Shown: piece by piece, positions 1-9,542 of the stretch
Numbering within the stretch: the first letter of the stretch is position 1
Layout of the letters: the number at the start of each line of letters is the position of its first letter
Source: Eurosta solidaginis
Lineage: Eukaryota > Arthropoda > Insecta > Diptera > Tephritidae
NCBI RefSeq assembly: GCF_040869045.1
Contig: NC_090319.1
Location: 226,586,490 to 226,650,489 of the forward strand
Reading direction: 5' to 3'
DNA length: 64,000 nucleotides
The notes under the pieces: model-generated
Seen by the model: the letters and a program-made list of their open reading frames with translations, nothing else
Databases searched by the model: none
What the model was told of the DNA's origin: nothing
Made by a program: the position numbers and the translations under genes

Positions 1-1684
1 AATGAATAGCCGAAGCAATGGGGTTGCTATCTATCTTAGCGTACATTTTGTTGTATTAGCCGTGATTGCTACAAGTACTTTGCCTTATCTATATAAATAA
101 AAATGAGTTTTGACATGTTTGTAAGCGAATCACTTTCGAACGGCTCTAAGTACAAACTTCGTTCTGCTGCTGTTTTCTTATGCTCGACTTGTGCTCGGGT
201 TTAGAAAAAAAAAAAATTGGTGTTGCCCGAGGTCTGATTTTTTTTTTATAATTGGCAAAGGCTGAATTTCTTAAAAAAACATAAATAAATTCTAAATGGA
301 TAGCCGAAACAATGGGGTTGCTGTCTATCTTAGCTTATATTTTCTAGTATTAGCCGTGATTGCTACAAGTATTTTGCCTTATCTATATAAATAAAAATTA
401 GTTTTGACATGTTGGTAAGCGAATCACTTTCGAACGCCTCTACGCATAAACTTCGTTCTACTGCTGTTTTCTTATGCTCTACTTGAACTCGGTTTTAGAA
501 AGAAAAAAAATGGTGCTGCCAGTTGTCTGATTTTTTTTTTATGATTGGCAACGGCTGAATTTCTTAAAAAAACATAAATAAATTCTAAATGAATAGCCGA
601 AACAATGGGGTTGCTATATATCTTAGCGTACATTTTGTAATATTAGCCGTGATTACTACAAGTACTTTGCCTTATCTATATAAATAAAAATGAGTTCTGA
701 CATGTTTGTAAGCGAATCACTTTCGAACGGCTCTACGCATAAACTTCGTTCTACTGCTGTTTTCTTACACCCTACTTGAACTCGGTTTTAGAAAAAAAAA
801 ATTGCTGTTCCCAGATGTCTGTTTTTTTTTTTTTAATCTACTTGAACTCGGTTTTAGAGAAAATTTGGTGTTGCCAGATGTCTGATTTTTTTTAATGATT
901 GGCAACGTCTGAATTTCTTAAAAAAAAACATAAATTAATTCTAAATGAATAGCCGAAACAATGGTGTTGCTACCTATCTTAGCATACATTTTGTAGTATT
1001 AGCCGTGATTACTACAGGTACTTTGCCTTATCTATATAAATAAAAATGAGTTTTGACATGTTTGTAAGCGAATCGCTTTCGAACGTGTCTACGCATAAAC
1101 TTCGTTCTACTGCTGTTTTCTTATGCTCTACTTGAGCTCGGTTTTAGAAAAAAAAAAATAAAAAAATGGTGTTGCCAGATGTCTGATTTTTTTTTCTTTT
1201 TAATGATTGGCAACGGCTGAATTTCTAAAAAAAACATAAATAAATTCTAAATGAATAGCCGAAACAATGGGGTTGCTATCTATCTTAGCGTACATTTTGT
1301 AGTATTAGCCGTGATTGCTTCAAGTATTTTGCCTGATCTATATAAATAAAAATGAGTTTTGACATGTTTGTAAGCGAACACTTTCGAACGTGTCTACGCA
1401 TAAACTTCGTTCTACTGCTGTTTTCTTATGCTCTACTTGAGCTCGGTTTTAGAAAAAAAATAAAAAATTGGTGTTGCCAGATGTCTGATTTTTTTTCTTT
1501 TTAATGATTGGCAACGGCTGAATTTCTAAAAAAAACATAAATAAATTCTAAATGAATAGCCGAAACAATGGGGTTGCTATCTATCTTAGCGTACATTTTG
1601 TTGTATTATCCGTGATTACTACAAGTACTTTGCCTGATCTATATAAATAAAAATGAGTTTTGACATGTTTGTAAGCGAATCACT
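1..1684. repeat. 290-bp satellite, segment 1
   Basis: Tandem monomers of the main satellite, about five and a half copies. Landmarks in each monomer, in order: GAATAGCCGAAACAATGGGG, TAGCGTACATTTTG, TTAGCCGTGATTGCTACAAG, CTATATAAATA, GCGAATCACTTTCGAACGG, TAAACTTCGTTCTACTGC, an A-run, GTTGCCAGATGTCTG, a T-run, TTGGCAACGGCTGAATTTC and a second A-run. Lengths vary mainly through the A and T runs. Around 770-890 part of a monomer (CTACTTGAACTCGG to the T-run) is duplicated in tandem. No coding potential is seen. Confidence 0.95.
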
Positions 1685-1821
1685 TGTAGTGTAAACAGGC
1701 AACAATTTAATCCCAAATATTTAAATCAGTCTAATATGCTACCCTGCTACAAAAATAGTCTAAATATTCATCAACAGGTAAATATGCATTTGATAATTAA
1801 TGCTGATATAGCCATTAAAAC
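1685..1821 (+). repeat. 5' LTR of copy 1, left part
   Basis: The first 137 bp of the 5' LTR match the start of the 3' LTR at 10525. The sequence is cut at GCCATTAAAAC by the LOA insertion and resumes at 7448. Confidence 0.9.
1809..1821. repeat. Target site duplication of the LOA element, left copy
   Basis: TAGCCATTAAAAC, 13 bp, is repeated exactly at 7435-7447. The uninterrupted sequence is present in the other LTR copies (for example in the 3' LTR that starts at 10525), which confirms the insertion point. The final C may instead belong to the element. Confidence 0.92.
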
Positions 1822-1870
1822 CCTCACTAGGGTAGGCACCTTGTCGTTGGTGTGAGGGCTTAGCCGAACT
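1821..1870 (+). ncRNA. Candidate HDV-like self-cleaving fold at the 5' end of the LOA element
   Basis: CCCTCAC (1821-1827) pairs perfectly with GTGAGGG (1852-1858), a 7-bp helix that starts at the element's 5' terminus. Nested inside is ACC (1838-1840) pairing with GGT (1849-1851) across an 8-nt loop TTGTCGTT. Just downstream a short GC hairpin is followed by CGAA (1865-1868), like the catalytic CNRA of HDV-like ribozymes. Baggins-type LOA elements are known to carry HDV-like ribozymes at this place. I could not find a convincing P2 helix, so this is a candidate only. Confidence 0.3.
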
Positions 1871-2194
1871 CCATAGCGCCCGACTATGAGGCGGAGCTGT
1901 TTAGGACTGACATCTACGCCGTTTCGCCTCATAGGAGGGCGGCGGGATGTCGGTGACCAAGAACTGCCAACCCCCTAATCCAGGGTGTTATGCGGACCGT
2001 GCCTATTGGACGATTTGCAGCCAGGGGATAAATTCGGCTGTATTCGAACGGAGCCTTCCCGTTACCGGGCCATCTCGGGAAGTATTTATGGCCTTACCGC
2101 AGTAAGGGGCGCTGCTGTGGCGGACGGTTCTTTCCCCGTATATAATACTGGACCGCTGAGCCCGCCTTGTCGGGCAGGTGGTCGTACGACCAAG

Positions 2195-3790
2195 ATGAAC
2201 AACTCATTACCTGAATGTAATAAGGAGGATGTAAAGAGGAGGACTGAGTCGCAATCCAAGGACGACAAATACGAATTAAGCGATGCGTCGGACTCGGGGA
2301 GCGAGAGTAGTGCTGATTCAATGAACTCCGTGTTGGAGAAGCACACAAATGAAAACGGAGTAGAAGAGTGGAGAAGGGTACGGAGCAGAGGAAGTAAAAG
2401 AGCTCTCTCGCAGTACCGTGCAGCACTAAGAATTGTACAACGCTTGGGAGCAGTGGTCCACCCAACAGAAGTGGAGATCGAGCGCTTGGAATGGGCCCAT
2501 GAAGCGGTAGAAGTAGGTCGAAGGCAGGTTGCTGCGAGAAACCCTCGGTTCAGCAACCGGTACGAGGAGGAAGAAGCGTCGAATGGCAGAATGAAGAGGC
2601 AACGTTCGGCAGAAGGCGACAAGCCTGCTTTCAAGAGGCAGAAAGGACCCAGTCCTAGAGCCGCGAGGCAGGGCAGTCGCATAGACAAGACAAGTAGGCC
2701 CAAAGCTGTAAGACAGATGGGTTCCAATAGCGAGGTAGCAACTACCTCGAAAGCTGCCAGTCAGAGGGAAGTTCCAACTACGGAAGTAGGAGATAAGCCA
2801 AAGGGAGATAACGCTAAGACTCCGGCTTTCTCGAAGGCGCTAAAGGGAGTTAACGCGAAGACTCCGGTGTTCTCGGAGGTTCTAAAGGGAGATAACACTA
2901 AGACTCCTGCTTTTCCCGAGAAGATGAGTGATGTGGCAAAGCAGTCACTGACTGTGGCGCTGGTTGATCGTAGCAGTCCGTTCGGACAAATGACTACTGA
3001 AAGGTGGAGATCTGTGGAAAGGGAGCTTATTAGCTTAATGCTTAAGATGATGCGGGAACAACCAAGTAAGCCCCTTCCAACCTTTGATTCGGGGGGATGG
3101 TATAATGGTGTGAAGATGATAGCGTGCGACAACATCGCGAGCTTGCGGTGGCTGGAGGAAGTCGTTCCAAACCTCCAAAGGCAAGGCACGAACGCGCGGT
3201 TTGAGGTGGTGGATAAAGCGCAAATCCCCACGGTACCAAAAGTTAAGGTATGGATACCATGCGTGATGAAGTAGGAGGATACACTGCGACTTCTGCAGAA
3301 TCAGAATCCGAACATACCGACACAGGATTGGAAGGTACTTACTGTATCTCGGCCTACCGAGGATGGTCAGTTCTACATCTTCCAAATAAACAAGCAGGCG
3401 GAGGATATTTTGTACACGCAGCTTGGCAAAATGTCCTTTGGCACTGGCAAAATTTACATGCGACTCAGGAAAAGAAGTCCCGAGGATAAAAATCCTAACA
3501 CGCTGGAAGTGGGCGAAGTCGAAAAGGACCTCAGAAGCCTAAGGGAAAAAAGACATGTGGAGGTCCCCGATGTCACCACGAACGTGCTAGAAGAGGACCA
3601 ACCGCTAAATGGTGCTGTGACTCGCACAGAGGAACACACGGCACAACATTCACGAGGGGCTGAAGGGGGCCTCGAATACTCTAAACCAAAAGGGCAAGAG
3701 GAGGACGACGACGTCAAGACGAAGGTGCTGGAGGGGGACAAACAGCCCAATGGTGCTGCGAGTCCTACAGATAAACCTCCAACACAGTAA
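2195..3790 (+). pseudogene. LOA ORF1 (RNA-binding/Gag-like protein), interrupted by one in-frame TAG
   Basis: The reading frame runs from ATG 2195 to TAA 3788-3790, 531 codons, with a single TAG at 3272-3274 (codon 360). The frame is open further upstream but has no earlier ATG. Residues 1-60 are acidic and serine-rich. KRQR and KRQK near 134-150 look like a bipartite nuclear localisation signal. Three 14-residue repeats (KGxNxKTPxF) lie at 203-244. From about 296 to 425 the sequence fits the DUF4780 type (GWYNGVKMIACDN near 301, then after the stop QNPNIP, DWKVL, FGTGKIYMRL). The stop falls in the middle of that domain, and similarity resumes directly in the same frame, so this is a point nonsense change and not a frameshift. 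No CCHC knuckle is present. The last 41 nt overlap ORF2. In LOA elements ORF1 is thought to bind the element RNA. Confidence 0.8.
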
Positions 3791-6700
3791 AGTGGCGTCG
3801 AGCGAACTCCTCCTAACCCTTGAGGAGGGTTCGTTTGACGTGGCGCTGATCCAGGAGCCGTGGCTCTCATCGGGAGGAAAGGTTTCTGGACTTAGCGCGC
3901 GCGGGTTTGGCGTTTACTACGCACAAACGGAAGGACGGGTGCGAGCTGTAGTAATGGTAAGGAAACAGCTGCATTCATATATGCTGCCTAATTACACCAC
4001 CGAGGATCTCGTAGCGGTGGCCGTTGAGCAAAAGAATAAGCAGGCATTTATCCTGGCGTCCTGCTACATGGCCCATGCTGCGGAGGTTCCACCGATGGAG
4101 TGCAAAAGGCTAGTACAGGAGGAAGGGCGCAAAGGGCGGTTGGTCATAGGCGCAGATGCAAATGCGCACCACAATGCGTGGGGAGGAGCAGATACGAACG
4201 AGAGAGGCGAATCTCTATTTTGTTACATCCTGCAAACCAATTTGCAGATAGCCAACAGGGGAAATGTTCCTACATACATTGGTCCAACATCCAGCAATGT
4301 TCTGGATATTACATTGAGCTCCGAGCGTGATATATCAAGGTATGATTGGATGGTTCTCGATAGACCATCCTTCTCCGACCATGCGTATATAAGCTTCAGC
4401 ATCCCACTAAAGAGGGTAGAGAAGGGAGGAACCTTTAGAAACCTTAGGGCAACGAATTGGACTAAATTCCAGAAACATGTAGAAACGAAACTGGGACAAC
4501 CCAAAGAGGTTGCTAATGTAGAGGAACTGGAGGAGTCGAATGAATTCCTAACAAGGACGCTTATGACTGCGTATAACAAAGCTTGCCCTCTAAGAAGATT
4601 CAGAGGAAAAGCAAAGCCGCCATGGTGGAGCAATGAGCTGAGTCTTCTAAGAAGACAGGTAAAAGAAATGTTTAAACTCGCAAAGACCGCGGAAAGCGAA
4701 GCGTGTCGGGACGAGTACAGGGATCTACTGAGTATCTACAAGCGTGAAATTACCAGGGCGAAGAGAAACTCATGGAAAAGTTTCTGTACGGACATAGAGT
4801 GCTCCAGTGAAACAGCACGGTTGAAAAAAGTTCTAGCAAAGGGAAACATAGTCCAGGGACTAATAAAGAAAGAGAACGGGGAATGGTCACGTGATAGTGA
4901 GGAATCCCTTGAGGTGCTTCTCGATACACATTTCCCATCGGGAGACGGTTTAGAAGAACCAGCAGACATCACTCACACTTCGATCACGGAGCTAGTGGTG
5001 CCGGGCTTGGTGACCGATACCAAGATCGAGTGGGCAATGAAGACGTTTTCTAAGTTTAAATCGCCGGGCCCAGATGGTATATTCCCGGCCATGCTACAAT
5101 TCTCAAGCAGGGCGGTCGTGGAATGGCTTAAAATAATATTCGATGGGTGCATAAGACTGAATCATGTTCCGCACTCTTGGAGAACTGCTCGTGTAGCTTT
5201 TCTACCAAAGGCGGGGAAGATCGGTCACGTGTATCCCAAAGACTATAGACCCATTAGCTTAACATCATTTCTGCTCAAAACCTTTGAGAGGCTGATAGAT
5301 GTGTACATAAAGTCCAACGTGGATGGAAAGCTGCTCTCCACAACACAGCATGCGTACACCAAAGGCAAGTCGGTAGACACCGCATTGCATAGGGTGGTAA
5401 TAAGCATAGAGAAATCCCTGGAATATAAGGAGTATGCTCTAGGAGTATTCTTGGACATTGCCGGGGCTTTCAATAATGTTGCAAAATGGGCGATTATGGA
5501 TGGTCTTAATTACATTAAAGTACATCCTGCCTTAATCAGATGGATCGGCTGCATGTTAAATTGCAGAAAGATTACATCACAATGGGGATTGTACGAGGCC
5601 ACGAAATCAGTGGACAGGGGCACGCCGCAGGGAGGGGTGCTATCACCTCTGCTGTGGACACTGGTCATCAACCAACTGCTCAGGCAATTCGATGAGGGAC
5701 CCGTAAAACTTACGGCTTACGCAGATGACGTTGCAATTGTCATAAGTGGAAAATGCCTTCCAACGATTAGTTCTTTGATGGATCGGGCGCTTCGGGATAT
5801 TCATACCTGGGCATCTAATGTCGGGCTGAAAGTCAATGCGGAGAAGACGGATATGGTCTTGTTTACAAAGAGGTACAAGGTCCCAAATTGGACCAGGCCT
5901 AAGTTAGGAGCGGTGACCTTACAGGAGAAACCTTGCACAAAATATCTAGGAATCATCCTAGACAGTAAGCTGTCATGGAAGCTCAACGTGGAGGAGAGGG
6001 TCAAGAAGGCCTCAACGGCACTCTATGCATGTAAAAGAATGCTGGGGTGTACGTGGGGCCTATCGCCCTCTCTTTCTCATTGGGTTTTTACAGCGATTGT
6101 AAGCCCTATTCTATACTATGGAGTTCTTGTTTGGTGGAAAGCCACACAAAAAACAACATACCTCAAAAAATTAGAGGGGGTATGCAGACTATCGATGCTT
6201 TGCATTACGGGAGCCCTGAAAACAACCCCGACGGCTGCACTGTATGCCATTCTGCACATTCCACCTGTAGACCTGGTAGCAAAGAACAAAGCATTAACGA
6301 CCGCAACCAGGCTCGGTGCTTCGGGGCAGCTTGAGCGCCGACCATATGGCCATAGTAGTATAGCGTCCTCAGTCACAAGACGAACAGACTACATGATTCC
6401 CTACCTGCACTTTGAGGGAGATCTTAAGGCCACAATAGAGGTGGACGGTTGGCGCAAGGGTGCGCAAATGGCGGACGAGGCGATACATGTGTACACCGAT
6501 GGTTCCAAAATAGTGGAAGGAGTAGGGTCTGCGGTATACTGCGCTGATCCGGAATTAAGCAGATCCTACAGGCTGCCGGATTACTGTAGCGTTTTCCAAG
6601 CGGAAATATTAGCCGTAACCAAAGCAGTAGAAACCCTGGAAGAGAATAGCTTAAGCTGCAACCGTGTTAACTTTTATATTGACAGTCAAGCAGCAATTAA

Positions 6701-7331
6701 GGCAATAATCTCGCATAGCACAGCATCTAAATGCGTGTTAGAGTGTAAGCAGTCTCTGGAGAGAATCGGGACAGGGAGAAGCATACATCTATATTGGGTC
6801 CCAGGGCATATGGGAATAGATGGGAATGAAAAAGCGGACGAATTAGCTAAAAAGGGCGCATCCCTTGAAGCTTGCTCCGTAGACGTCCCAATTAGATTGG
6901 GCGAGATTAAGCGAAGGCGAGAGGTGCACATGATCGACCAAGCAGAAAAGGCGTGGGTTCAAGCGCGGGGCTGTAAAGTGTCGAAGATTATGTGTAGGTC
7001 TTACAACCTTAGACTAACACAGTTGCTTCTATCATTAAAAAGAGAGGACTGTAGACTCATGACGGGTATTCTGACTGGACACTGCCTTCTGGCGTCACAT
7101 GCCTTTAAGTTAGGCTTGGTCAGTGATAGCAGGTGTAGGAAGTGCGGGTTGGAGGAGGAAACGATCGAGCACGTTCTGTGCTCATGCCCTGCACTTGCCA
7201 GGCTAAGACTCCAGCTATTAGGAGTGATACAGCTGTCAGATCTAGAAGCAGCAAGTGGCTTAAGTCCTAGGAAGCTTCTAGTATTTGCCAAGAGGACGGA
7301 GTTATTTTATAACATAGGTCCTGGTTTTTGA
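3750..7331 (+). CDS. LOA ORF2: endonuclease, reverse transcriptase, RNase H polyprotein
   Basis: An open frame of 1193 codons starting at ATG 3750, 41 nt inside the end of ORF1 and in the +1 frame. The endonuclease (about 1-215) shows N9, QEPW with E36, D136 and N138 in GADANAHHNAWGG, and SDH at 209-211. The reverse transcriptase (about 420-700) has YRPISLTSFLLKTFERL, LDIAGAFNNV, GTPQGGVLSPLLW and the catalytic YADD at 657-660. The RNase H (about 910-1035) has YTDGS (D917), E952, D978 in YIDSQ, H1020 in GHMGIDGNEKAD and D1030, so all expected acidic residues are there. A C-terminal C-x2-C-x8-H-x4-C motif spans 1129-1146. The protein would nick genomic DNA and copy the element RNA at the nick. 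No stop or frameshift is seen, and length is normal for LOA. The RNase H argues against R1 and most jockey elements. Confidence 0.93.
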   Translation: MVLRVLQINLQHSKVASSELLLTLEEGSFDVALIQEPWLSSGGKVSGLSARGFGVYYAQTEGRVRAVVMVRKQLHSYMLPNYTTEDLVAVAVEQKNKQAFILASCYMAHAAEVPPMECKRLVQEEGRKGRLVIGADANAHHNAWGGADTNERGESLFCYILQTNLQIANRGNVPTYIGPTSSNVLDITLSSERDISRYDWMVLDRPSFSDHAYISFSIPLKRVEKGGTFRNLRATNWTKFQKHVETKLGQPKEVANVEELEESNEFLTRTLMTAYNKACPLRRFRGKAKPPWWSNELSLLRRQVKEMFKLAKTAESEACRDEYRDLLSIYKREITRAKRNSWKSFCTDIECSSETARLKKVLAKGNIVQGLIKKENGEWSRDSEESLEVLLDTHFPSGDGLEEPADITHTSITELVVPGLVTDTKIEWAMKTFSKFKSPGPDGIFPAMLQFSSRAVVEWLKIIFDGCIRLNHVPHSWRTARVAFLPKAGKIGHVYPKDYRPISLTSFLLKTFERLIDVYIKSNVDGKLLSTTQHAYTKGKSVDTALHRVVISIEKSLEYKEYALGVFLDIAGAFNNVAKWAIMDGLNYIKVHPALIRWIGCMLNCRKITSQWGLYEATKSVDRGTPQGGVLSPLLWTLVINQLLRQFDEGPVKLTAYADDVAIVISGKCLPTISSLMDRALRDIHTWASNVGLKVNAEKTDMVLFTKRYKVPNWTRPKLGAVTLQEKPCTKYLGIILDSKLSWKLNVEERVKKASTALYACKRMLGCTWGLSPSLSHWVFTAIVSPILYYGVLVWWKATQKTTYLKKLEGVCRLSMLCITGALKTTPTAALYAILHIPPVDLVAKNKALTTATRLGASGQLERRPYGHSSIASSVTRRTDYMIPYLHFEGDLKATIEVDGWRKGAQMADEAIHVYTDGSKIVEGVGSAVYCADPELSRSYRLPDYCSVFQAEILAVTKAVETLEENSLSCNRVNFYIDSQAAIKAIISHSTASKCVLECKQSLERIGTGRSIHLYWVPGHMGIDGNEKADELAKKGASLEACSVDVPIRLGEIKRRREVHMIDQAEKAWVQARGCKVSKIMCRSYNLRLTQLLLSLKREDCRLMTGILTGHCLLASHAFKLGLVSDSRCRKCGLEEETIEHVLCSCPALARLRLQLLGVIQLSDLEAASGLSPRKLLVFAKRTELFYNIGPGF

Positions 7332-7434
7332 TAGGGTTTTTCAGTTTGGTCGTTAAAACAAACTTCTGGTAACACTACGGACTCAATCAGTCTATGTGAG
7401 GTCCTCATGGACCGGCCAGTTCAACCTACCTACC
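7332..7434 (+). other. 3' UTR and end of the LOA element
   Basis: A 103-bp non-coding tail after the ORF2 stop. It contains GGTAACACTACGGACTC and ends CAACCTACCTACC, a short tandem ACCT-like tail instead of poly(A), followed directly by the right target duplication. Confidence 0.8.
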
Positions 7435-7447
7435 TAGCCATTAAAAC
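7435..7447. repeat. Target site duplication of the LOA element, right copy
   Basis: TAGCCATTAAAAC, identical to 1809-1821. Confidence 0.92.
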
Positions 7448-7757
7448 AGGTGTGTAAACCACACAACCAAATAAATTTGAATTCCAGCAAATTTGCAAGG
7501 TTTGCATTTCCCATAGAAGTCGCAGCTCAACACAGATGTGTAGGTACATATTTTGTGTCGAGTTGTATGTTGGTATGTAAGTATGTATGCTTAAGGTAGA
7601 TATGCATGTAAGTATGTATGCTTAAATGTAAATATGTTTGTAAGAATATGTTTAGAATAATTTAATATAAATAAGCTGAAATATTTGAATAGAGAAACAT
7701 TCGGAATTCACTCATCAACGTCACAACTCTTTTTATTACTTTTTAACCTTTTTTATA
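7448..7757 (+). repeat. 5' LTR of copy 1, right part
   Basis: Continues the LTR from AGGTGTG to TTTTTTATA. It has a TATA-like AATATAAATAAG near 7665. The AATAAA poly(A) signal present in the 3' LTR is changed to AATAGA here. Many short TATGTA repeats lie in the middle. Confidence 0.88.
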
Positions 7758-8110
7758 TGGCGATCCTGCCTATGATTCTGGTGGCTGATTTTTCAGCATA
7801 ATTTCATAGCTGGCAAGGATACGCCTTTTATATGGCGATCCTGCCTATTATTCTACTGGCTGAATTTTCAGCCCAATTTCATAGCTGGCAAGGATTTTAC
7901 TGGCTGATTACAGCCTAAGCCTTGTAAAAGAACCAATTTGGAGCACTCAAGAATGACACCATTTAGCAATTTATGGGCTTTATAATCGAACTGATGCAGG
8001 AGCAGTGAATACGACCAATTTGGAGCACTCAAAAATTACGCCATTTAGCAATTTTTATGATAATTTACGGGCTTTATAATCGAAATGATGCAGGAGCAGT
8101 GGATATGACC
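7758..8110 (+). repeat. LTR-element leader: primer-site-like sequence in 75-bp repeats, then a second tandem repeat
   Basis: TGGCGATCCTGCC lies directly after the 5' LTR, where a tRNA primer-binding site is expected. It resembles the start of the Arg-tRNA type site of mdg1/412 elements, but the match beyond the first six bases is weak. The block repeats 75 bp later at 7833. From about 7940 a second tandem repeat of about 90 bp starts CCAATTTGGAGCACTC and contains GATGCAGGAGCAGTG, two copies. Confidence 0.6.
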
Positions 8111-8790
8111 AGTAAAATTATTGATATTACCTTGGAAGGAACAAACAGTGATAAGGTGGTATAAACGCATAAATGCATAATAAGTATAATCAGCTTAATT
8201 TTGAAATAGTTTTAACAATTTAGACATTATTTCTAAGCAGGAAAAATATTCTGGCAACCTAACGGCTGCCTATTGACAAGCAAAAATTTAAATTTCTGCT
8301 GTAAAACTTTTTTTTTACTAATTTTTGAGCTATGTTCTCAGAAAGGGACATACAAAATCAAAATCAAGTGCTTAGGTCGTTTTCATAAAACTCCTTAAAT
8401 ATGACAAAAAAAAATAATTTTTTTTGAAATGTTTACTGATGTTTTTTAAGCCCAAAATGGCATAGAAAACAAAATAAAAAAAAATAGCATAGGAATTAAT
8501 TTTTAATAATTAAACTATTCATCATTTGAAAAAATTTTCAGAAAATTTTTTAAGAAAAATTAGAAATGTCAAAAGTGTTAAATTAAACAAATTTTTCCTT
8601 AGGAAGAAGCATTTTTAGAAATAAGAAAAAAAAAATTATAATAAAAGTAAAATGGAATGCTTAATATAATAAACGTAAAAACAGAGAAATAAGCATACAT
8701 TAGCATTTTCCCACCTTCAAAGAAACAGAAATACAATTTTTATTTTTTTTTCTCTTTAATTTTCTCTTTCAATCATATCATCTCTTTAAA
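8111..8790. other. LTR-element internal region without a gene
   Basis: AT-rich sequence shared with LTR copies 2 and 4, with several A and T runs. No reading frame that I can assign. Confidence 0.6.
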
Positions 8791-8973
8791 ATGTCTTCGT
8801 GCACAAAAATTAACCCCATAGCTGGTTACGAGGTAGGAAAAAGAAACTCTGAAACATCAGAGAATATAATATTAAAATATAAAGCACCAGCTGAACCAGA
8901 GCCAAAAATTAACCCAAACATTTCAGATGTTTGGCTAGCAGTTTCAACCTGCGGAATCGTGCTATTGATATAA
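8791..8973 (+). CDS. 60-codon open frame in the LTR element, function unknown
   Basis: ATG 8791 to TAA 8971-8973. The same frame is open in copy 2 (57 codons, a 9-bp in-frame deletion) and copy 4 (60 codons). It is polar at the start with a hydrophobic end (STCGIVLLI). It sits where gag would begin. The differences I compared between copies 1 and 4 all change the amino acid, so purifying selection is not evident. It may be a gag relic or chance. Confidence 0.3.
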   Translation: MSSCTKINPIAGYEVGKRNSETSENIILKYKAPAEPEPKINPNISDVWLAVSTCGIVLLI

Positions 8974-9056
8974 TATTCAAGTTTAGCACCCTAAATCCTC
9001 TAAATTCAACCCAATTTCGATAAGAACAGTAAATATTACAAAAGAATCACTGCAAA

Positions 9057-9194
9057 ATGCTTCACCCAGTAGAAGAATTTATTAAGGCAGCTTCATTAGC
9101 ACTATCTAAGTTAAAGAATTTGCTAATTCGCAGTAGTAGCTGTCAAAGTAGAAGATTTATACCACAAACCTTTCGCAAAATAATGCTTGACTAA
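9057..9194 (+). CDS. 45-codon open frame in the LTR element, function unknown
   Basis: ATG 9057 to TAA 9192-9194, starting MLHPVEEFIKAASLALSKL and rich in basic and serine residues afterwards. It is open at equal length in copies 2 and 4. Most differences between copies change residues, so constraint is doubtful. It is possibly a gag fragment. Confidence 0.28.
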   Translation: MLHPVEEFIKAASLALSKLKNLLIRSSSCQSRRFIPQTFRKIMLD

Positions 9195-9341
9195 AAACCT
9201 TACGTAGGTGGAAACATGCAAAATACCTAAAGTTACCACAAGATCGGAAACTTAAAAACCAACCAGAATGAAGAAAATAAAAAGTCACAAAGAGAACCTT
9301 ATTATAAATAAATCGCTTAAAAAATAAATTTGCAATTAGAC

Positions 9342-9542
9342 ATGTCACGCTCGTTTTCATCCAAAATTATAGAAAAAGTGTAGCGTAAAAGCAACCAGAT
9401 TGTTGAGGAAGTTATTGACTTAGGACAATATTTAACCAGGCTTAAAAATGCCGGCAATCTAGGACTTGTAAGAGAAAAATACAGTTATCCCTTAGCAGAC
9501 AAATTGGTCAAGAATAATGAATACTCGAGTAAGCATATTTAA
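9342..9542 (+). pseudogene. Possible gag-like remnant
   Basis: A frame from ATG 9342 to TAA 9540-9542 with one TAG at 9381-9383. The part after the stop (SNQIVEEVIDLGQYLTRL and on, about 52 residues) has the composition of a real helical protein. It is also recognisable in copies 2 and 4, with small indels. Its position before pol suggests gag, but I do not recognise the family with certainty. Confidence 0.35.

Larger units (their letters stand above)
1822..7434 (+). mobile_element. LOA-clade non-LTR retrotransposon, nearly full length
   Basis: A 5613-bp element flanked by a perfect 13-bp target duplication and nested in an LTR. Order: 5' UTR (1822-2194), ORF1 (2195-3790, one internal stop), ORF2 (3750-7331, open), and a 103-bp 3' UTR. 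ORF2 has an apurinic-type endonuclease, reverse transcriptase and RNase H. ORF1 has no CCHC zinc knuckles but a DUF4780-like region. There is no poly(A); the 3' end is a short run of ACCT units. Together these features point to the LOA clade rather than jockey or R1. It is younger than the LTR element it interrupts, and the intact ORF2 implies recent insertion. Confidence 0.85.

Noticed and set aside
1985..2194. Upstream extension of ORF1 starting at a GTG
   Set aside because: Eukaryotic elements start at ATG; the first in-frame ATG with a sensible protein start is 2195.
2086..2727. Long minus-strand frame of 213 codons over LOA ORF1, and similar minus-strand frames over ORF2
   Set aside because: Shadows of the plus-strand LOA genes; no recognisable protein.
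9157..9360. 67-codon minus-strand frame, also at 60210-60413
   Set aside because: Antisense to the probable gag-remnant region; it persists only because the LTR copies are similar.
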